Below, in pieces: positions 7,717 through 15,903 of a DNA stretch of 15,971 bases. Made by a program: the position numbers and the translations under genes. The notes under the pieces were generated by a model, which was not told the DNA's origin, searched no databases, and saw nothing but the letters and a program-made list of their open reading frames with translations. The stretch is from Fidelibacterota bacterium (lineage in GTDB: Bacteria; Fidelibacterota; UBA2242), in NCBI GenBank assembly GCA_016936335.1, contig JAFGXZ010000242.1:1-15971 (forward strand), given 5' to 3'. Every line of letters starts with the position of its first letter. Position 1 is the stretch's first letter.

Positions 7717-8235
7717 ATGGTAGAGAAACACACAATTATTATTACTGTTCTGAATAGCACGGGAGTACTTGCCCGGGTGTCCGGTCTTTTATCACAGCGG
7801 GGATATAATATTGAAAGTGCGATTGGTGCCCCGACAGAAGATCCGAATATATACAAAATCAGTATTGTAGTCGAGGAAAGTGAAGAACATATCGAACAAA
7901 TTATCAAGCAACTCAACAAGTTGGTCGATACCGTTCGGGTTACCGATATTTCCCATAAGGATAATTATATCGTTCGGGAATACATTATTTTAAAAGTGGA
8001 CGTGAAAGAAGAAAACCGGACGGATTTTTTCAATCTGGCGCGGGTATTCAAGGCCAATCTGATCGATGTGGCTGTGGACCATGTAATACTGGAATTGGCT
8101 GGAACACCCCGAAAAATCGACCGGTTTATTGAAATGGTTCGTTCGTATGGAGTTCAAGAATATATCCGTAGCGGTGAATTTGCAATGGCAGAATATCAAT
8201 TACCAAAAAAAGGAGAGAATAAAAATGGCGATTAA
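7717..8235 (+). CDS. ilvN: Acetolactate synthase, small regulatory subunit
   Basis: The 172-residue regulatory partner of IlvB activates it and normally confers feedback inhibition by valine. The N-terminal ACT domain (about 5-80) contains 'VLNSTGVLARVSGLLSQRGY' followed by NIES. N13, G16 and N31 correspond, at a constant offset of +2, to N11, G14 and N29 of E. coli IlvH, where valine binds, so valine sensitivity is likely retained. The C-terminal half (about 85-160) is the usual small-subunit domain (REYIILKVDV...). Length is typical of IlvH/IlvN-type subunits (about 160-175). AGGAG-like sequence (ACAGGAG) lies just ahead of the ATG inside the end of ilvB. Its last 11 nt overlap the start of ilvC, and the ilvC ribosome binding site lies within its final codons, which suggests coupled translation. 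Confidence 0.95.
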   Translation: MVEKHTIIITVLNSTGVLARVSGLLSQRGYNIESAIGAPTEDPNIYKISIVVEESEEHIEQIIKQLNKLVDTVRVTDISHKDNYIVREYIILKVDVKEENRTDFFNLARVFKANLIDVAVDHVILELAGTPRKIDRFIEMVRSYGVQEYIRSGEFAMAEYQLPKKGENKNGD

Positions 8236-9226
8236 AATGTACTATGACAAAGATGCGAATCAGAATATGTTAAAAGAGAAAACGATTGCGATTATTGGTT
8301 ACGGCAGCCAGGGGCATGCCCAGGCCCAGAACCTGCGGGAAAGTGGATACACAGTGATTGTTGCGGACGTCGAAGGCAGTGATAATTACAAACTGGCTGT
8401 GAGTCATGGTTTCAGACCGATGACTGCTGGTGATGCCAGCGCACAAGCCGATGTCATTCAGATTTTGGTTCCCGATGAATTGCAAAAACGAATTTATACC
8501 GAAGAAGTTAAAAAGAATCTGACTGCCGGAAAAGCCCTGGTTTTTTCTCACGGCTTCAATATCCATTTCGGACAGGTTGTTCCGCCGAAAGACGTGGATG
8601 TTTATATGGTAGCTCCCAAAGGGCCCGGGCACCTGGTTCGCAGACAATATGAGATTGGTGCCGGAGTGCCGTCGTTAATAGCGATTTACCAGGATGCTAC
8701 CGGAAAAGCCAAAGACCTGGCCCTGGCCCACGCCTGCGGGATCGGCGCCGGTCGGGCTGGCATTATTGAAACGACGTTCAAAGAAGAGACCGAAACCGAT
8801 CTCTTTGGTGAACAGGCGGTTCTCTGTGGCGGTGTTTCGGAATTAATTAAAGCCGGTTTTCAAACCTTGGTTGATGCCGGTTATCAGCCGGAAATCGCTT
8901 ACTTTGAATGTCTCCATGAGATGAAACTGATTGTTGACCTGTTTTACGAAGGCGGAATTGCCGGAATGTACTATTCCGTCAGCGATACGGCTGAATATGG
9001 CGGTATGTCACGCGGACCGAGACTGGTCAACGATGATGTAAAGAAAGAAATGAAGGCCATTCTTCGGGAGGTTCAGGACGGACGCTTTGCCAAAGAGTGG
9101 ATTCTGGAAAATCAGGCCGGTCGCCCGACATTAAACGCTTTGCGCCGTGAACACGATGAATTGCTGATTGAAAACACAGGTAAGCAGCTTCGCGGGATGA
9201 TGGCCTGGCTGAAAAAAAGGAAATGA
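8225..9226 (+). CDS. ilvC: Ketol-acid reductoisomerase, class I
   Basis: A 333-residue enzyme that isomerises and reduces 2-acetolactate (or 2-aceto-2-hydroxybutyrate) to the dihydroxy acid used by IlvD. I chose the ATG at 8225, preceded by a strong AAGGAGAG about 8 nt upstream; longer in-frame starts would run back through ilvN. The Rossmann motif is IAIIGYGSQGHAQAQNLRESG (split: IAIIGYGSQG at 21-30). The knotted C-terminal domain carries the Mg ligands D192 and E196 (ETDLFGEQ) and E228 and E232 (ECLHEMK), with H109 in FSHGFNIHF. Length is the short class I form. The cofactor loop after beta-2 reads ADVEGSDNY (47-55): the Arg and second Ser usually contacting the NADPH phosphate are replaced by Val and Asn, with D48, E50 and D53 nearby. 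This suggests NADH may be preferred, which is an inference. Confidence 0.96.
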   Translation: MAIKMYYDKDANQNMLKEKTIAIIGYGSQGHAQAQNLRESGYTVIVADVEGSDNYKLAVSHGFRPMTAGDASAQADVIQILVPDELQKRIYTEEVKKNLTAGKALVFSHGFNIHFGQVVPPKDVDVYMVAPKGPGHLVRRQYEIGAGVPSLIAIYQDATGKAKDLALAHACGIGAGRAGIIETTFKEETETDLFGEQAVLCGGVSELIKAGFQTLVDAGYQPEIAYFECLHEMKLIVDLFYEGGIAGMYYSVSDTAEYGGMSRGPRLVNDDVKKEMKAILREVQDGRFAKEWILENQAGRPTLNALRREHDELLIENTGKQLRGMMAWLKKRK

Positions 9227-9227
9227 C

Positions 9228-10808
9228 ATGCAATACTCGATGGTAAAATTGTTCGATACTACCCTGCGGGATGGTTCTCAGAGTGAGAATATTTCGTTTT
9301 CCCTTGAGGACAAATTACATATTGCGAAAAAACTGGACGAATTTGGAATTCATTATATCGAAGGCGGTTGGCCGGGATCAAATCCCAAGGATGTCTTGTT
9401 TTTCAAGAAAGCAAAGGATGAAAAATTCAATCAGGCAAAAATAGTGGCGTTTGGTTCGACGAAACACGCGAAAAACAAAGTTGAAGAGGATCCCAATATT
9501 CTGGCATTGCTGGAAGCGGAAACTCCGGCTGTATCGGTCTTTGGGAAAACCTGGGTGTTTCATGTGGAGAAAGCCCTGCGGGTGACGAAGCAGCAGAACC
9601 TGGATATGATCTGCGAAAGTGTGGCCTTTCTGAAGGAGAATGGCAAAGAGGTGATCTTCGATGCCGAACATTTTTTCGACGGGTATAAGGATGATCCGGA
9701 TTATGCGCTGGAATGTCTCAAAGTCGCTGAGAGCGCCGGTGCCGATGTGCTTGTGCTCTGTGATACAAATGGCGGAACTTTGACCAATGAAGTGGCAGAT
9801 ATCGTACAGACAGTCAGGAAAAATGTAACTGCGCCACTGGGAATTCACGCCCATAACGATTCAGGCCTGGCGGTGGCGAATAGTCTGGCAGCAGTTCAGA
9901 ATGGTTCTGTCCACGTGCAGGGAACCATTAACGGCTATGGTGAACGCAGCGGAAATGCCAACCTTTGCAGTGTGATTCCGAACCTGCAATTGAAAGCCGG
10001 ATATTCGTGTATCCCACCGGAAAATATGGCAAAAATAACCGCATTGTCTCATTATGTCAGTGAAATCGCCAACCTGGTTCATCCCAATAATGCGCCGTTT
10101 GTCGGCAAGAGTGCCTTTGCTCACAAGGGTGGCATTCATGTCAGCGCCGTGATGCGAGATTCCGCCAGTTATGAACATATCAGACCAGAAACCGTTGGCA
10201 ATAAACGGCGTGTGCTGGTTTCCGATCTCTCTGGGAAAAGCAATATTGTCTTCAAAGCTGAAGAGTTAGGCGTGGATTTGGAATCCGATAAGGAAAAAAT
10301 TCCGGAAATCGTTCGGCAATTGAAGCAACTGGAACACGAAGGGTATGAATTCGAAGCCGCAGAAGGGTCGCTGGAATTGCTGATCAAGAAGTTAAAAAAT
10401 GAATATAAAAACTACTTTAATTTGCGGGGTTTTCGAATCCTGATTGAAAAGAATGAGGAAGATGAAATCCGTTCCGAGGCCACGGTACGCATGACTGTCA
10501 ACGATCGCATGGAGCATACAGCGTCGGAAGGGGTCGGACCGGTCAATGCCCTGGATAATGCCCTCCGCAAATCATTGACCCCCTTCTATCCGGAAATCGA
10601 TGACATGCACCTCTCGGATTACAAGGTTCGGGTAATTAATGCAAATGCTGCGACGTCCGCGAAAGTGCGGGTTCTGATCGAATCCAGTGACGAGAAAAAA
10701 ACTTGGAATACGGTAGGTGTTTCGGAAAATATTATCGAAGCCAGCTGGCAGGCATTGACCGATAGTATCTCCTATTATTTAATGAAAAACCGAAACGGGA
10801 ACATATAG
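9228..10808 (+). CDS. cimA: (R)-citramalate synthase
   Basis: A 526-residue DRE-TIM metallolyase that joins acetyl-CoA and pyruvate to give (R)-citramalate, the entry to threonine-independent isoleucine synthesis. Features that separate it from LeuA are the DGSQSENISFS start (LeuA has DGEQSPGAS), 'IHYIEGGWPGSNPKD' and FGKTWVFHVEKAL, which are typical of the long CimA class. Catalytic and metal residues are R14 and D15 (TTLRDG) and H207 and H209 (IHAHNDSG), with GYGERSGNANL after them. The C-terminal 130 or so residues form a LeuA-type allosteric domain, probably sensing isoleucine. The ATG at 9228 begins 1 nt after the ilvC stop, with AAGGA about 8 nt ahead; an ATG at 9240 is less well placed. 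Its product can be carried on by LeuCD and LeuB from this same operon to 2-oxobutyrate, replacing threonine deaminase. Confidence 0.93.
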   Translation: MQYSMVKLFDTTLRDGSQSENISFSLEDKLHIAKKLDEFGIHYIEGGWPGSNPKDVLFFKKAKDEKFNQAKIVAFGSTKHAKNKVEEDPNILALLEAETPAVSVFGKTWVFHVEKALRVTKQQNLDMICESVAFLKENGKEVIFDAEHFFDGYKDDPDYALECLKVAESAGADVLVLCDTNGGTLTNEVADIVQTVRKNVTAPLGIHAHNDSGLAVANSLAAVQNGSVHVQGTINGYGERSGNANLCSVIPNLQLKAGYSCIPPENMAKITALSHYVSEIANLVHPNNAPFVGKSAFAHKGGIHVSAVMRDSASYEHIRPETVGNKRRVLVSDLSGKSNIVFKAEELGVDLESDKEKIPEIVRQLKQLEHEGYEFEAAEGSLELLIKKLKNEYKNYFNLRGFRILIEKNEEDEIRSEATVRMTVNDRMEHTASEGVGPVNALDNALRKSLTPFYPEIDDMHLSDYKVRVINANAATSAKVRVLIESSDEKKTWNTVGVSENIIEASWQALTDSISYYLMKNRNGNI

Positions 10809-10820
10809 TCAGGAGTTATT

Positions 10821-12365
10821 ATGGAAAAGCGAAACATTATTATTTTTGATACAACATTGCGGGATGGTGAACAAAGTCCCGGCGCTTCGTTGACAACCAA
10901 TGAAAAACTCGTTATCGCTCATCAGCTGGCCCGTTTGGGTGTGGATGTAATTGAGGCCGGTTTTCCGATTGCCTCGGATGGCGATTTCGAGGCGGTGAAA
11001 CAGGTTGCCCGGAACGTCAAAGGACCGACGATTTGCGGATTGGCGCGGGCGAATGATGGCGACATCGATCGCTGCTGGGAGGCGGTGAAATATTCGCAGA
11101 AACCGCGAATTCATACATTTATTGCTACATCAAAAGTGCACCGTGAAAAAAAACTGCAGAAAAGCAAAGATGAGATTATTGATTTAGCGGTTAAAGCCGT
11201 AAAAAGAGCCAAGGGATATTGCAGCGATGTTGAATTTTCGCCGGAAGACGCTGCCAGGACCAGTCTTGATTATATGTGTGCCGTTGTCAAAGCCGCGATA
11301 GCAGCCGGCGCAACGACGATCAATATTCCCGATACAGTCGGCTATTCCGAACCGGAGGAATTTGCCAACCGGATTCATTACCTGTTTGAAAAAGTGCCGG
11401 AAGCAAAAAACGTTGTGGTGAGCGTGCATTGTCATAACGATCTTGGTAATGCTGTAGCCAATTCGCTGGCGGCTGTGGCCGCCGGTGCAACCCAGGTGGA
11501 GGGCTGTATCAATGGTATCGGTGAGCGGGCGGGAAATGCCTCAATAGAAGAGATCATCATGAATCTAGTCACCCGCAATGATTATTATAATGTCAATCTG
11601 AATGTAAATACAAAAGAGATTTATAAGACAAGTCGCCTGGTTTCCAGCCTGACCGGTATCGATGTTCAGCGAAACAAAGCAGTGGTTGGTGTCAACGCCT
11701 TTGCGCATGAAGCCGGAATTCACCAGCATGGTGTTTTGAAAAGCAAACAGACTTATGAAATTATGACGCCGGAAGACGTCGGCTGGACCGGCGAGAACCT
11801 GGTGATTGGTAAACATTCCGGAAAACATGCTGTTTCGGCACTTCTTGAAGAGGAGGGCTTCCGGCTTGATAAGGAAACAATTACTCAAATCACGGATCGT
11901 GTCAAAGAATTGGCGGACAAGGAAAAGTCTATTGAGCGTGATGATATTATAGCCATCGCCAGGGACATTACCCATCAATTGTCCGAAGATGAGCAATTTG
12001 TCAAGCTGGAGGAATTTTCGGTGGTCACCGGATCAAACATGACACCCACGGCTTCGGTGAAATTACGGGTCAATGGCGAAGTGAAGATCGCAGCAGGAAT
12101 CGGAGACGGCCCGGTAGATGCAATCAGTAATGCTATCTGGCAGTTGGTGGATCCGTCGTTGAAATTGCAGGACTATCATCTGAAAGCCATCACGGGAGGA
12201 ACCGACGCACTGGCCGATGTTTCGATAAAACTCAGCGATGAACAGTTTAATATGTTTGTCGCCCGGGCGGTGGATGAAGATGTTATCCAGGCAAGCGCCA
12301 AGGCAATTGTAAAAGGAATCAATAAAGCGCTGAATTATAAGGAAAAAATTCTGGCGCAGGGATAA
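10821..12365 (+). CDS. leuA: 2-isopropylmalate synthase
   Basis: A 514-residue enzyme of the first committed step of leucine synthesis: acetyl-CoA plus 2-oxoisovalerate gives 2-isopropylmalate. The DRE-TIM barrel begins FDTTLRDGEQSPGAS with R14 and D15, then IEAGFPIASDGDFEAV, 'FSPEDAARTSLDYM', VHCHNDLGNAVANS with metal ligands H203 and H205, and GCINGIGERAGNAS. After a linker with 'AFAHEAGIHQHGVLKSKQTY' (helical subdomain), residues from about 390 form the LeuA regulatory dimerisation domain where leucine binds in family members, with the GxGDGPVDAISNA motif. Length is that of the bacterial type 1 enzyme. AGGAG lies 5 nt before the ATG, and the gap from cimA is 12 nt. It is a divergent paralogue of its neighbour cimA, and the two together set how acetyl-CoA is split between isoleucine and leucine. 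Confidence 0.96.
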   Translation: MEKRNIIIFDTTLRDGEQSPGASLTTNEKLVIAHQLARLGVDVIEAGFPIASDGDFEAVKQVARNVKGPTICGLARANDGDIDRCWEAVKYSQKPRIHTFIATSKVHREKKLQKSKDEIIDLAVKAVKRAKGYCSDVEFSPEDAARTSLDYMCAVVKAAIAAGATTINIPDTVGYSEPEEFANRIHYLFEKVPEAKNVVVSVHCHNDLGNAVANSLAAVAAGATQVEGCINGIGERAGNASIEEIIMNLVTRNDYYNVNLNVNTKEIYKTSRLVSSLTGIDVQRNKAVVGVNAFAHEAGIHQHGVLKSKQTYEIMTPEDVGWTGENLVIGKHSGKHAVSALLEEEGFRLDKETITQITDRVKELADKEKSIERDDIIAIARDITHQLSEDEQFVKLEEFSVVTGSNMTPTASVKLRVNGEVKIAAGIGDGPVDAISNAIWQLVDPSLKLQDYHLKAITGGTDALADVSIKLSDEQFNMFVARAVDEDVIQASAKAIVKGINKALNYKEKILAQG

Positions 12366-12376
12366 AGGAGCCAATC

Positions 12377-13651
12377 TTGGGAAGTACAATTACGGAAAAA
12401 ATTCTGGCGGCGCATTGTGGTCGTAAAGCCGTAAAACCCGGTGAATTAATTAATGCTGAAATCGATGTGATCATGTGTCACGATGTGACCACCACACCGG
12501 CGATCGATATGCTGGCTGAAAAGGGACTATCGAAGGTCGCACATCCGGAACGGGTCGTCATCATGCCAGACCACTTTGTGCCGAATAAAGACATTAAATC
12601 CGCCGAAATGGTGGCAAAGATCCGACGCTGGGCCAAAGAACAGGGAATTGAACAATTTTACGATTTGGGTCGACACGGTGTCTGTCATGCGCTTCTGCCG
12701 GAGCAGGGGCATGTTCGTCCGGGGGAAACGATTATCTGCGGTGACAGTCATACATCGACGCATGGTGCCCTGGGTGCTTTCTCCACCGGCGTCGGCAGTA
12801 CCGACCTGGCGGCGGCACTGGCTACCGGAGAACTCTGGTTCAAAGTGCCGGAAACGATTCTTTTTCGTCTGAGCGGCAAACTTGGTAAAGGTGTTTACTC
12901 GAAAGATGTGATCCTGGAAATCATCCGTCAAATCGGCGTGGATGGGGCTCTTTATAAAACCATGGAATTTACCGGTGAATTGATCGATGAATTATCGGTG
13001 GAAGCCCGGATGACAATCTGTAATATGGCGATTGAGGCCGGCGGAAAATCGGGTATCATCAATCCGGATCAGAAGACCATCGATTATATCAAGGCACGCA
13101 CAGATACATCGTTTGAAATATATAAAAGCGACCCCGACGCTGAATACTGCCAGGTGATCGACATTAATGTTGCGAATCTGGAACCGATTGTGGCGCTGCC
13201 TCATCTGCCGAGTAATGGCAAACCGGTATCGCAACTGAATGACATTCCCATTGATCAAGCCTATCTGGGCAGCTGTACCAACGGGCGGATTGAAGACCTG
13301 CGTGTGGCGGCAGAGATTTTACAGGGAAAAAGCGTGGCCTCAAGTACCCGGATGATCGTGATTCCGGCAACAACAGATATCTGGAAACAGGCGAATAAAG
13401 AAAGACTTTTGGATATATTCATGGAAGCTGGCGCAACCGTATCATCACCGACCTGTGGCGCCTGTTTGGGCGGACATATGGGTATCCTGGCTGCCGGTGA
13501 GCGCTGTATCAGTTCCACAAACCGGAATTTCGTTGGTCGCATGGGCAGCCCGAAGTCGGAAGTCTATTTAGGCAGTCCGGCGACTGTTGCCGCTTCGGCC
13601 ATAGAGGGCAAAATCGCCGATCCACGGAAATATTTACAGGAGAAACCATGA
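12377..13651 (+). CDS. leuC: 3-isopropylmalate dehydratase large subunit
   Basis: A 424-residue aconitase-family subunit that, with LeuD, moves the hydroxyl of 2-isopropylmalate to give 3-isopropylmalate; with citramalate it would yield 3-methylmalate. The start is TTG at 12377, supported by AAAGGAG 6 nt ahead and by the family-typical N-terminus GSTITEKILAAHCGR. The [4Fe-4S] ligands are C300 (YLGSCTNGR), C360 and C363 (SPTCGACLGGH). Other motifs are MPDHFVPNKD, 'GDSHTSTHGALGAFSTGVGS' and NRNFVGRMGSP. At about 420 residues it is the shorter archaeal/HACN-like type, not the roughly 470-residue E. coli type; enzymes of this type include ones with broad substrate range, which fits a double role with CimA and LeuA. 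It overlaps leuD by 4 nt (ATGA). Confidence 0.95.
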   Translation: MGSTITEKILAAHCGRKAVKPGELINAEIDVIMCHDVTTTPAIDMLAEKGLSKVAHPERVVIMPDHFVPNKDIKSAEMVAKIRRWAKEQGIEQFYDLGRHGVCHALLPEQGHVRPGETIICGDSHTSTHGALGAFSTGVGSTDLAAALATGELWFKVPETILFRLSGKLGKGVYSKDVILEIIRQIGVDGALYKTMEFTGELIDELSVEARMTICNMAIEAGGKSGIINPDQKTIDYIKARTDTSFEIYKSDPDAEYCQVIDINVANLEPIVALPHLPSNGKPVSQLNDIPIDQAYLGSCTNGRIEDLRVAAEILQGKSVASSTRMIVIPATTDIWKQANKERLLDIFMEAGATVSSPTCGACLGGHMGILAAGERCISSTNRNFVGRMGSPKSEVYLGSPATVAASAIEGKIADPRKYLQEKP

Positions 13652-14136
13652 CAGGAAAAGTACATTGTTATAAACGTGATCACATCAATACCGATGAGAT
13701 TATTCCAGCCCGTTATCTGAACATGGATAAGGAAACCGATCTGGCCAGATATGCCATGGAGGATATCGACCCGGAATTTATTAAAAAGGTCAAAGAAGGC
13801 GATTTTATCATTGCCGGTGAGGATTTCGGTTGTGGCAGTTCCCGGGAACATGCGGTCTGGGCATTGCGTGGTGCCGGAATCCGGGCCGTGATTGCTGATA
13901 CTTTTGCCAGGATATTTTATCGTAATTGTATCAATAATGGTTTTCTGGCAATTGAATGTAAGGGAATCAGTGAAAAAACAGATTCCGGTGATGAATTGGA
14001 AATTGATGTTGAAAAAGGTGTTATTACAAACCGGACAAAAGATGATCAATACAGTTTTCAGGCGATTCCTGATTTTGCACGGGACATTATCAATGCCGGA
14101 GGATTGTTGAATTATATCGCGGGAAAGGCAAATTAG
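13648..14136 (+). CDS. leuD: 3-isopropylmalate dehydratase small subunit
   Basis: The 162-residue swivel-domain partner of LeuC. The motif 'GEDFGCGSSREHAVWALRGA' (about 58-77) is the signature of the small subunit, followed by ADTFARIFYRNCINNGFLAI (about 84-103). The N-terminus HCYKRDHINTDEIIPARYL supplies substrate-loop residues that decide specificity in this family. Length matches the short LeuD that pairs with the 420-residue LeuC type; the E. coli protein is about 200. The ATG overlaps the leuC stop as ATGA and CAGGAG lies 6 nt upstream, so translation is probably coupled and gives equal amounts of the two subunits. Confidence 0.95.
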   Translation: MTGKVHCYKRDHINTDEIIPARYLNMDKETDLARYAMEDIDPEFIKKVKEGDFIIAGEDFGCGSSREHAVWALRGAGIRAVIADTFARIFYRNCINNGFLAIECKGISEKTDSGDELEIDVEKGVITNRTKDDQYSFQAIPDFARDIINAGGLLNYIAGKAN

Positions 14137-14138
14137 TG

Positions 14139-15221
14139 ATGGACGTAAAAAAAATAGCGGTATTGCCCGGCGACGGCATCGGTCCGGAAGTGATGCAGGA
14201 AGCATTGAAAGTTTTGGATGCCATTCAATTAAAATATAATGTTACATTTGAATACAACCATGCTCTCGTCGGTGGCGCAGCCTGGGATGATTATCAGTGT
14301 CATCTGCCTGAAGAAACTTTGAAAATCTGTCGTGAATCCGATGCGATTTTATTTGGATCTGTGGGCGGTCCGGTGCGGGAACAGAATACGGATAAATGGC
14401 GTGGAGTTGAAGTGAATTCCCTGCTGGGTTTGCGTAAGGTCTTTGGATTGTACGCCAACCTGCGTCCGGCGAAATTGTATTCCGCGTTGGCCTTTGCATC
14501 ACCCTTACGAAGCGACATCAGTGGCAAAGGTTTTGACATTCTGGTGGTTCGGGAATTGACGGGCGGCATCTATTTTGGAACACCGAAAGGCCGGACCGGT
14601 TCGGATGATACCGAGGCAGCATTTGACACGATGATCTATTCCCGCGAGGAAATTACACGGATTGCCCGGGTAGCTTTCGATATTGCCCGGAAACGACGCA
14701 GTAAAGTTACTTCCATTGACAAGGCCAATGTCCTTACGACCATGGTTTTCTGGCGTCAGGTTGTTGAAGAAGTTGCTGAAGAATATCCTGATGTGCAATA
14801 TGAACCGATGTATGTGGACAACGCCGCCATGCAATTGACGAAAAATCCGCAACAATTCGACGTGATGCTCTGCGGAAATATGTTCGGTGATATTCTGTCC
14901 GATGAAGCGGCGGCGCTGACCGGTAGTCTCGGTATGCTGCCCAGCGCCAGTATTGCCGAAGGGAGTTTCGGGATGTACGAACCCGGCGGCGGATCAGCCC
15001 CGGACATTGCCGGCCAGGGCATTGCCAATCCAATTGCCCAGATTCTCAGTGCCGCCATGATGCTACGCTATTCCTTTGATATGGTCGCAGCCGCCGAAGC
15101 GATTGAATCAGCTGTAGAAAATGTTTTGAATGACGGTTTTCGCACCGGTGATATCTGGCAGGAAGGCGGGAAAAAAGTCGGCACGGCGGAGATGGGTGAT
15201 CAGATATTGGAGAAGATTTAA
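14139..15221 (+). CDS. leuB: 3-isopropylmalate dehydrogenase
   Basis: A 360-residue NAD-dependent beta-decarboxylating dehydrogenase that oxidises 3-isopropylmalate to 2-oxoisocaproate. In a CimA-bearing operon it probably also converts 3-methylmalate to 2-oxobutyrate. Motifs are VLPGDGIGPEV, FGSVGGP, RELTGGIYFG, SIDKANVL with the catalytic K195, D227 (VDNAA), D251 and D255 (GDILSDEAAALTGSLG) and EPGGGSAPDIAGQG for NAD binding (as in E. coli, where it reads EPAGGSAPDIAG). The ATG at 14139 gives the family-typical MDVKKIAVLPGDG; a GTG at 14136 would overlap the leuD stop and add one residue. AAAGG lies about 10 nt upstream. It is the last gene of the operon. No clear intrinsic terminator is seen in the 28 nt before the convergent DpnI-like gene. 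Confidence 0.95.
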   Translation: MDVKKIAVLPGDGIGPEVMQEALKVLDAIQLKYNVTFEYNHALVGGAAWDDYQCHLPEETLKICRESDAILFGSVGGPVREQNTDKWRGVEVNSLLGLRKVFGLYANLRPAKLYSALAFASPLRSDISGKGFDILVVRELTGGIYFGTPKGRTGSDDTEAAFDTMIYSREEITRIARVAFDIARKRRSKVTSIDKANVLTTMVFWRQVVEEVAEEYPDVQYEPMYVDNAAMQLTKNPQQFDVMLCGNMFGDILSDEAAALTGSLGMLPSASIAEGSFGMYEPGGGSAPDIAGQGIANPIAQILSAAMMLRYSFDMVAAAEAIESAVENVLNDGFRTGDIWQEGGKKVGTAEMGDQILEKI

Positions 15222-15249
15222 AAGGTTTTGTTGTAATCACTGTGTGGCG

Positions 15250-15903
15250 TCACAATTTTGAATATTTCCCATTTCCTCTGAATTCTATCAATCCTTTGTC
15301 TCGAAGTAGTTGGAGTTGTTGTCGAATTTTATCTTTAATGAATTTATTATTAGGAAATTTTTTCTGTAATTCACTTTCGTATTTATATACTTCGCTTAAT
15401 GTAAAATTGATCTTTTCGATTTTATCAAGAATTCGCATAATTTCGATAATCCAACTTCTATTTTTTTGTTTCTGGTCTGCCAGAAAATATGTTTTTTCCC
15501 ATTTTTTCATTACCTGTTCCAGAGGTTCTATTTGTCTGTTTTTTACTATATGTATTTTGCCAGATTCAGGAATATCCTGTACAAGGATATTGCATCCGAC
15601 CCAACCTGCTCTTCTTGCATTTTGTCCTAATGGTATTCTTTTTTCAATAATATCATTTGTAAAGTAATGCTTTGGTATGACAATAAAGTTATTAACAATT
15701 AAATCGGAACTGGAATAGTTTAAGAAAAAGAAGTTTGGATTATTTAATGAATTTATTCTTTCAATCATTGACTGATAAGCACCATTAACAATTCTTCTGA
15801 AATTAAAAGAATCCTTTTTACTCTTTAATTCATATTCTGATCTACAATTATTACAATAGAAATCAGCGACAGGAGAATTATTTGCAAAATCACTACTGTC
15901 CGG
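15250..15903 (-). pseudogene. DpnI-type methyl-directed restriction endonuclease, 5'-truncated
   Basis: The frame encodes about 217 residues that match most of DpnI (254 aa), the type IIM nuclease that cuts G-m6A-TC. Shared landmarks are NNSPVADFYCNNC, ELKSKK, NNPNFFFLNY, ARRAGWVGCNI, FTLSEVYKYESEL and 'IKDKIRQQLQLLRDKGLIEF' with GNGKY after it. The PD-(D/E)XK residues are present: D (codon 15862-15864) and, 11 residues later as in DpnI D53/E64, E (15829-15831) with K (15823-15825). The methyl-sensing C-terminal winged helix is complete. The first 38 or so residues are missing: a TAA at 15904-15906 blocks the frame, and the CPxC half of the zinc site is in no frame beyond it, leaving only CNNC. 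The first in-frame ATG (15768) lies after the catalytic residues, so a product from it should be inactive. No methylase or partner gene is visible. The region is visibly AT-richer than the ilv operon, which suggests transfer. Confidence 0.85.

Noticed and set aside
9228..12365. cimA and leuA as a tandem duplication of one leuA
   Set aside because: Their barrel motifs differ (DGSQSENIS against DGEQSPGAS, IEGGWPGSNPKD against IEAGFPIASDGDF). They belong to distinct old families and are not a recent duplication.
13564..14205. 213-residue - strand frame across leuC-leuD-leuB
   Set aside because: It spans three well-supported gene junctions on the other strand and encodes no recognisable protein.
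15222..15249. Bidirectional terminator between leuB and the DpnI-like gene
   Set aside because: Only a 4-bp TGTG/CACA pairing is visible in 28 nt, with no adjacent T run, which is too weak to call.
15242..15667. 141-residue + strand frame downstream of leuB
   Set aside because: It is antisense to the DpnI-like coding sequence, whose protein similarity is clear. The frame is hydrophobic only because it reads AT-rich DNA.
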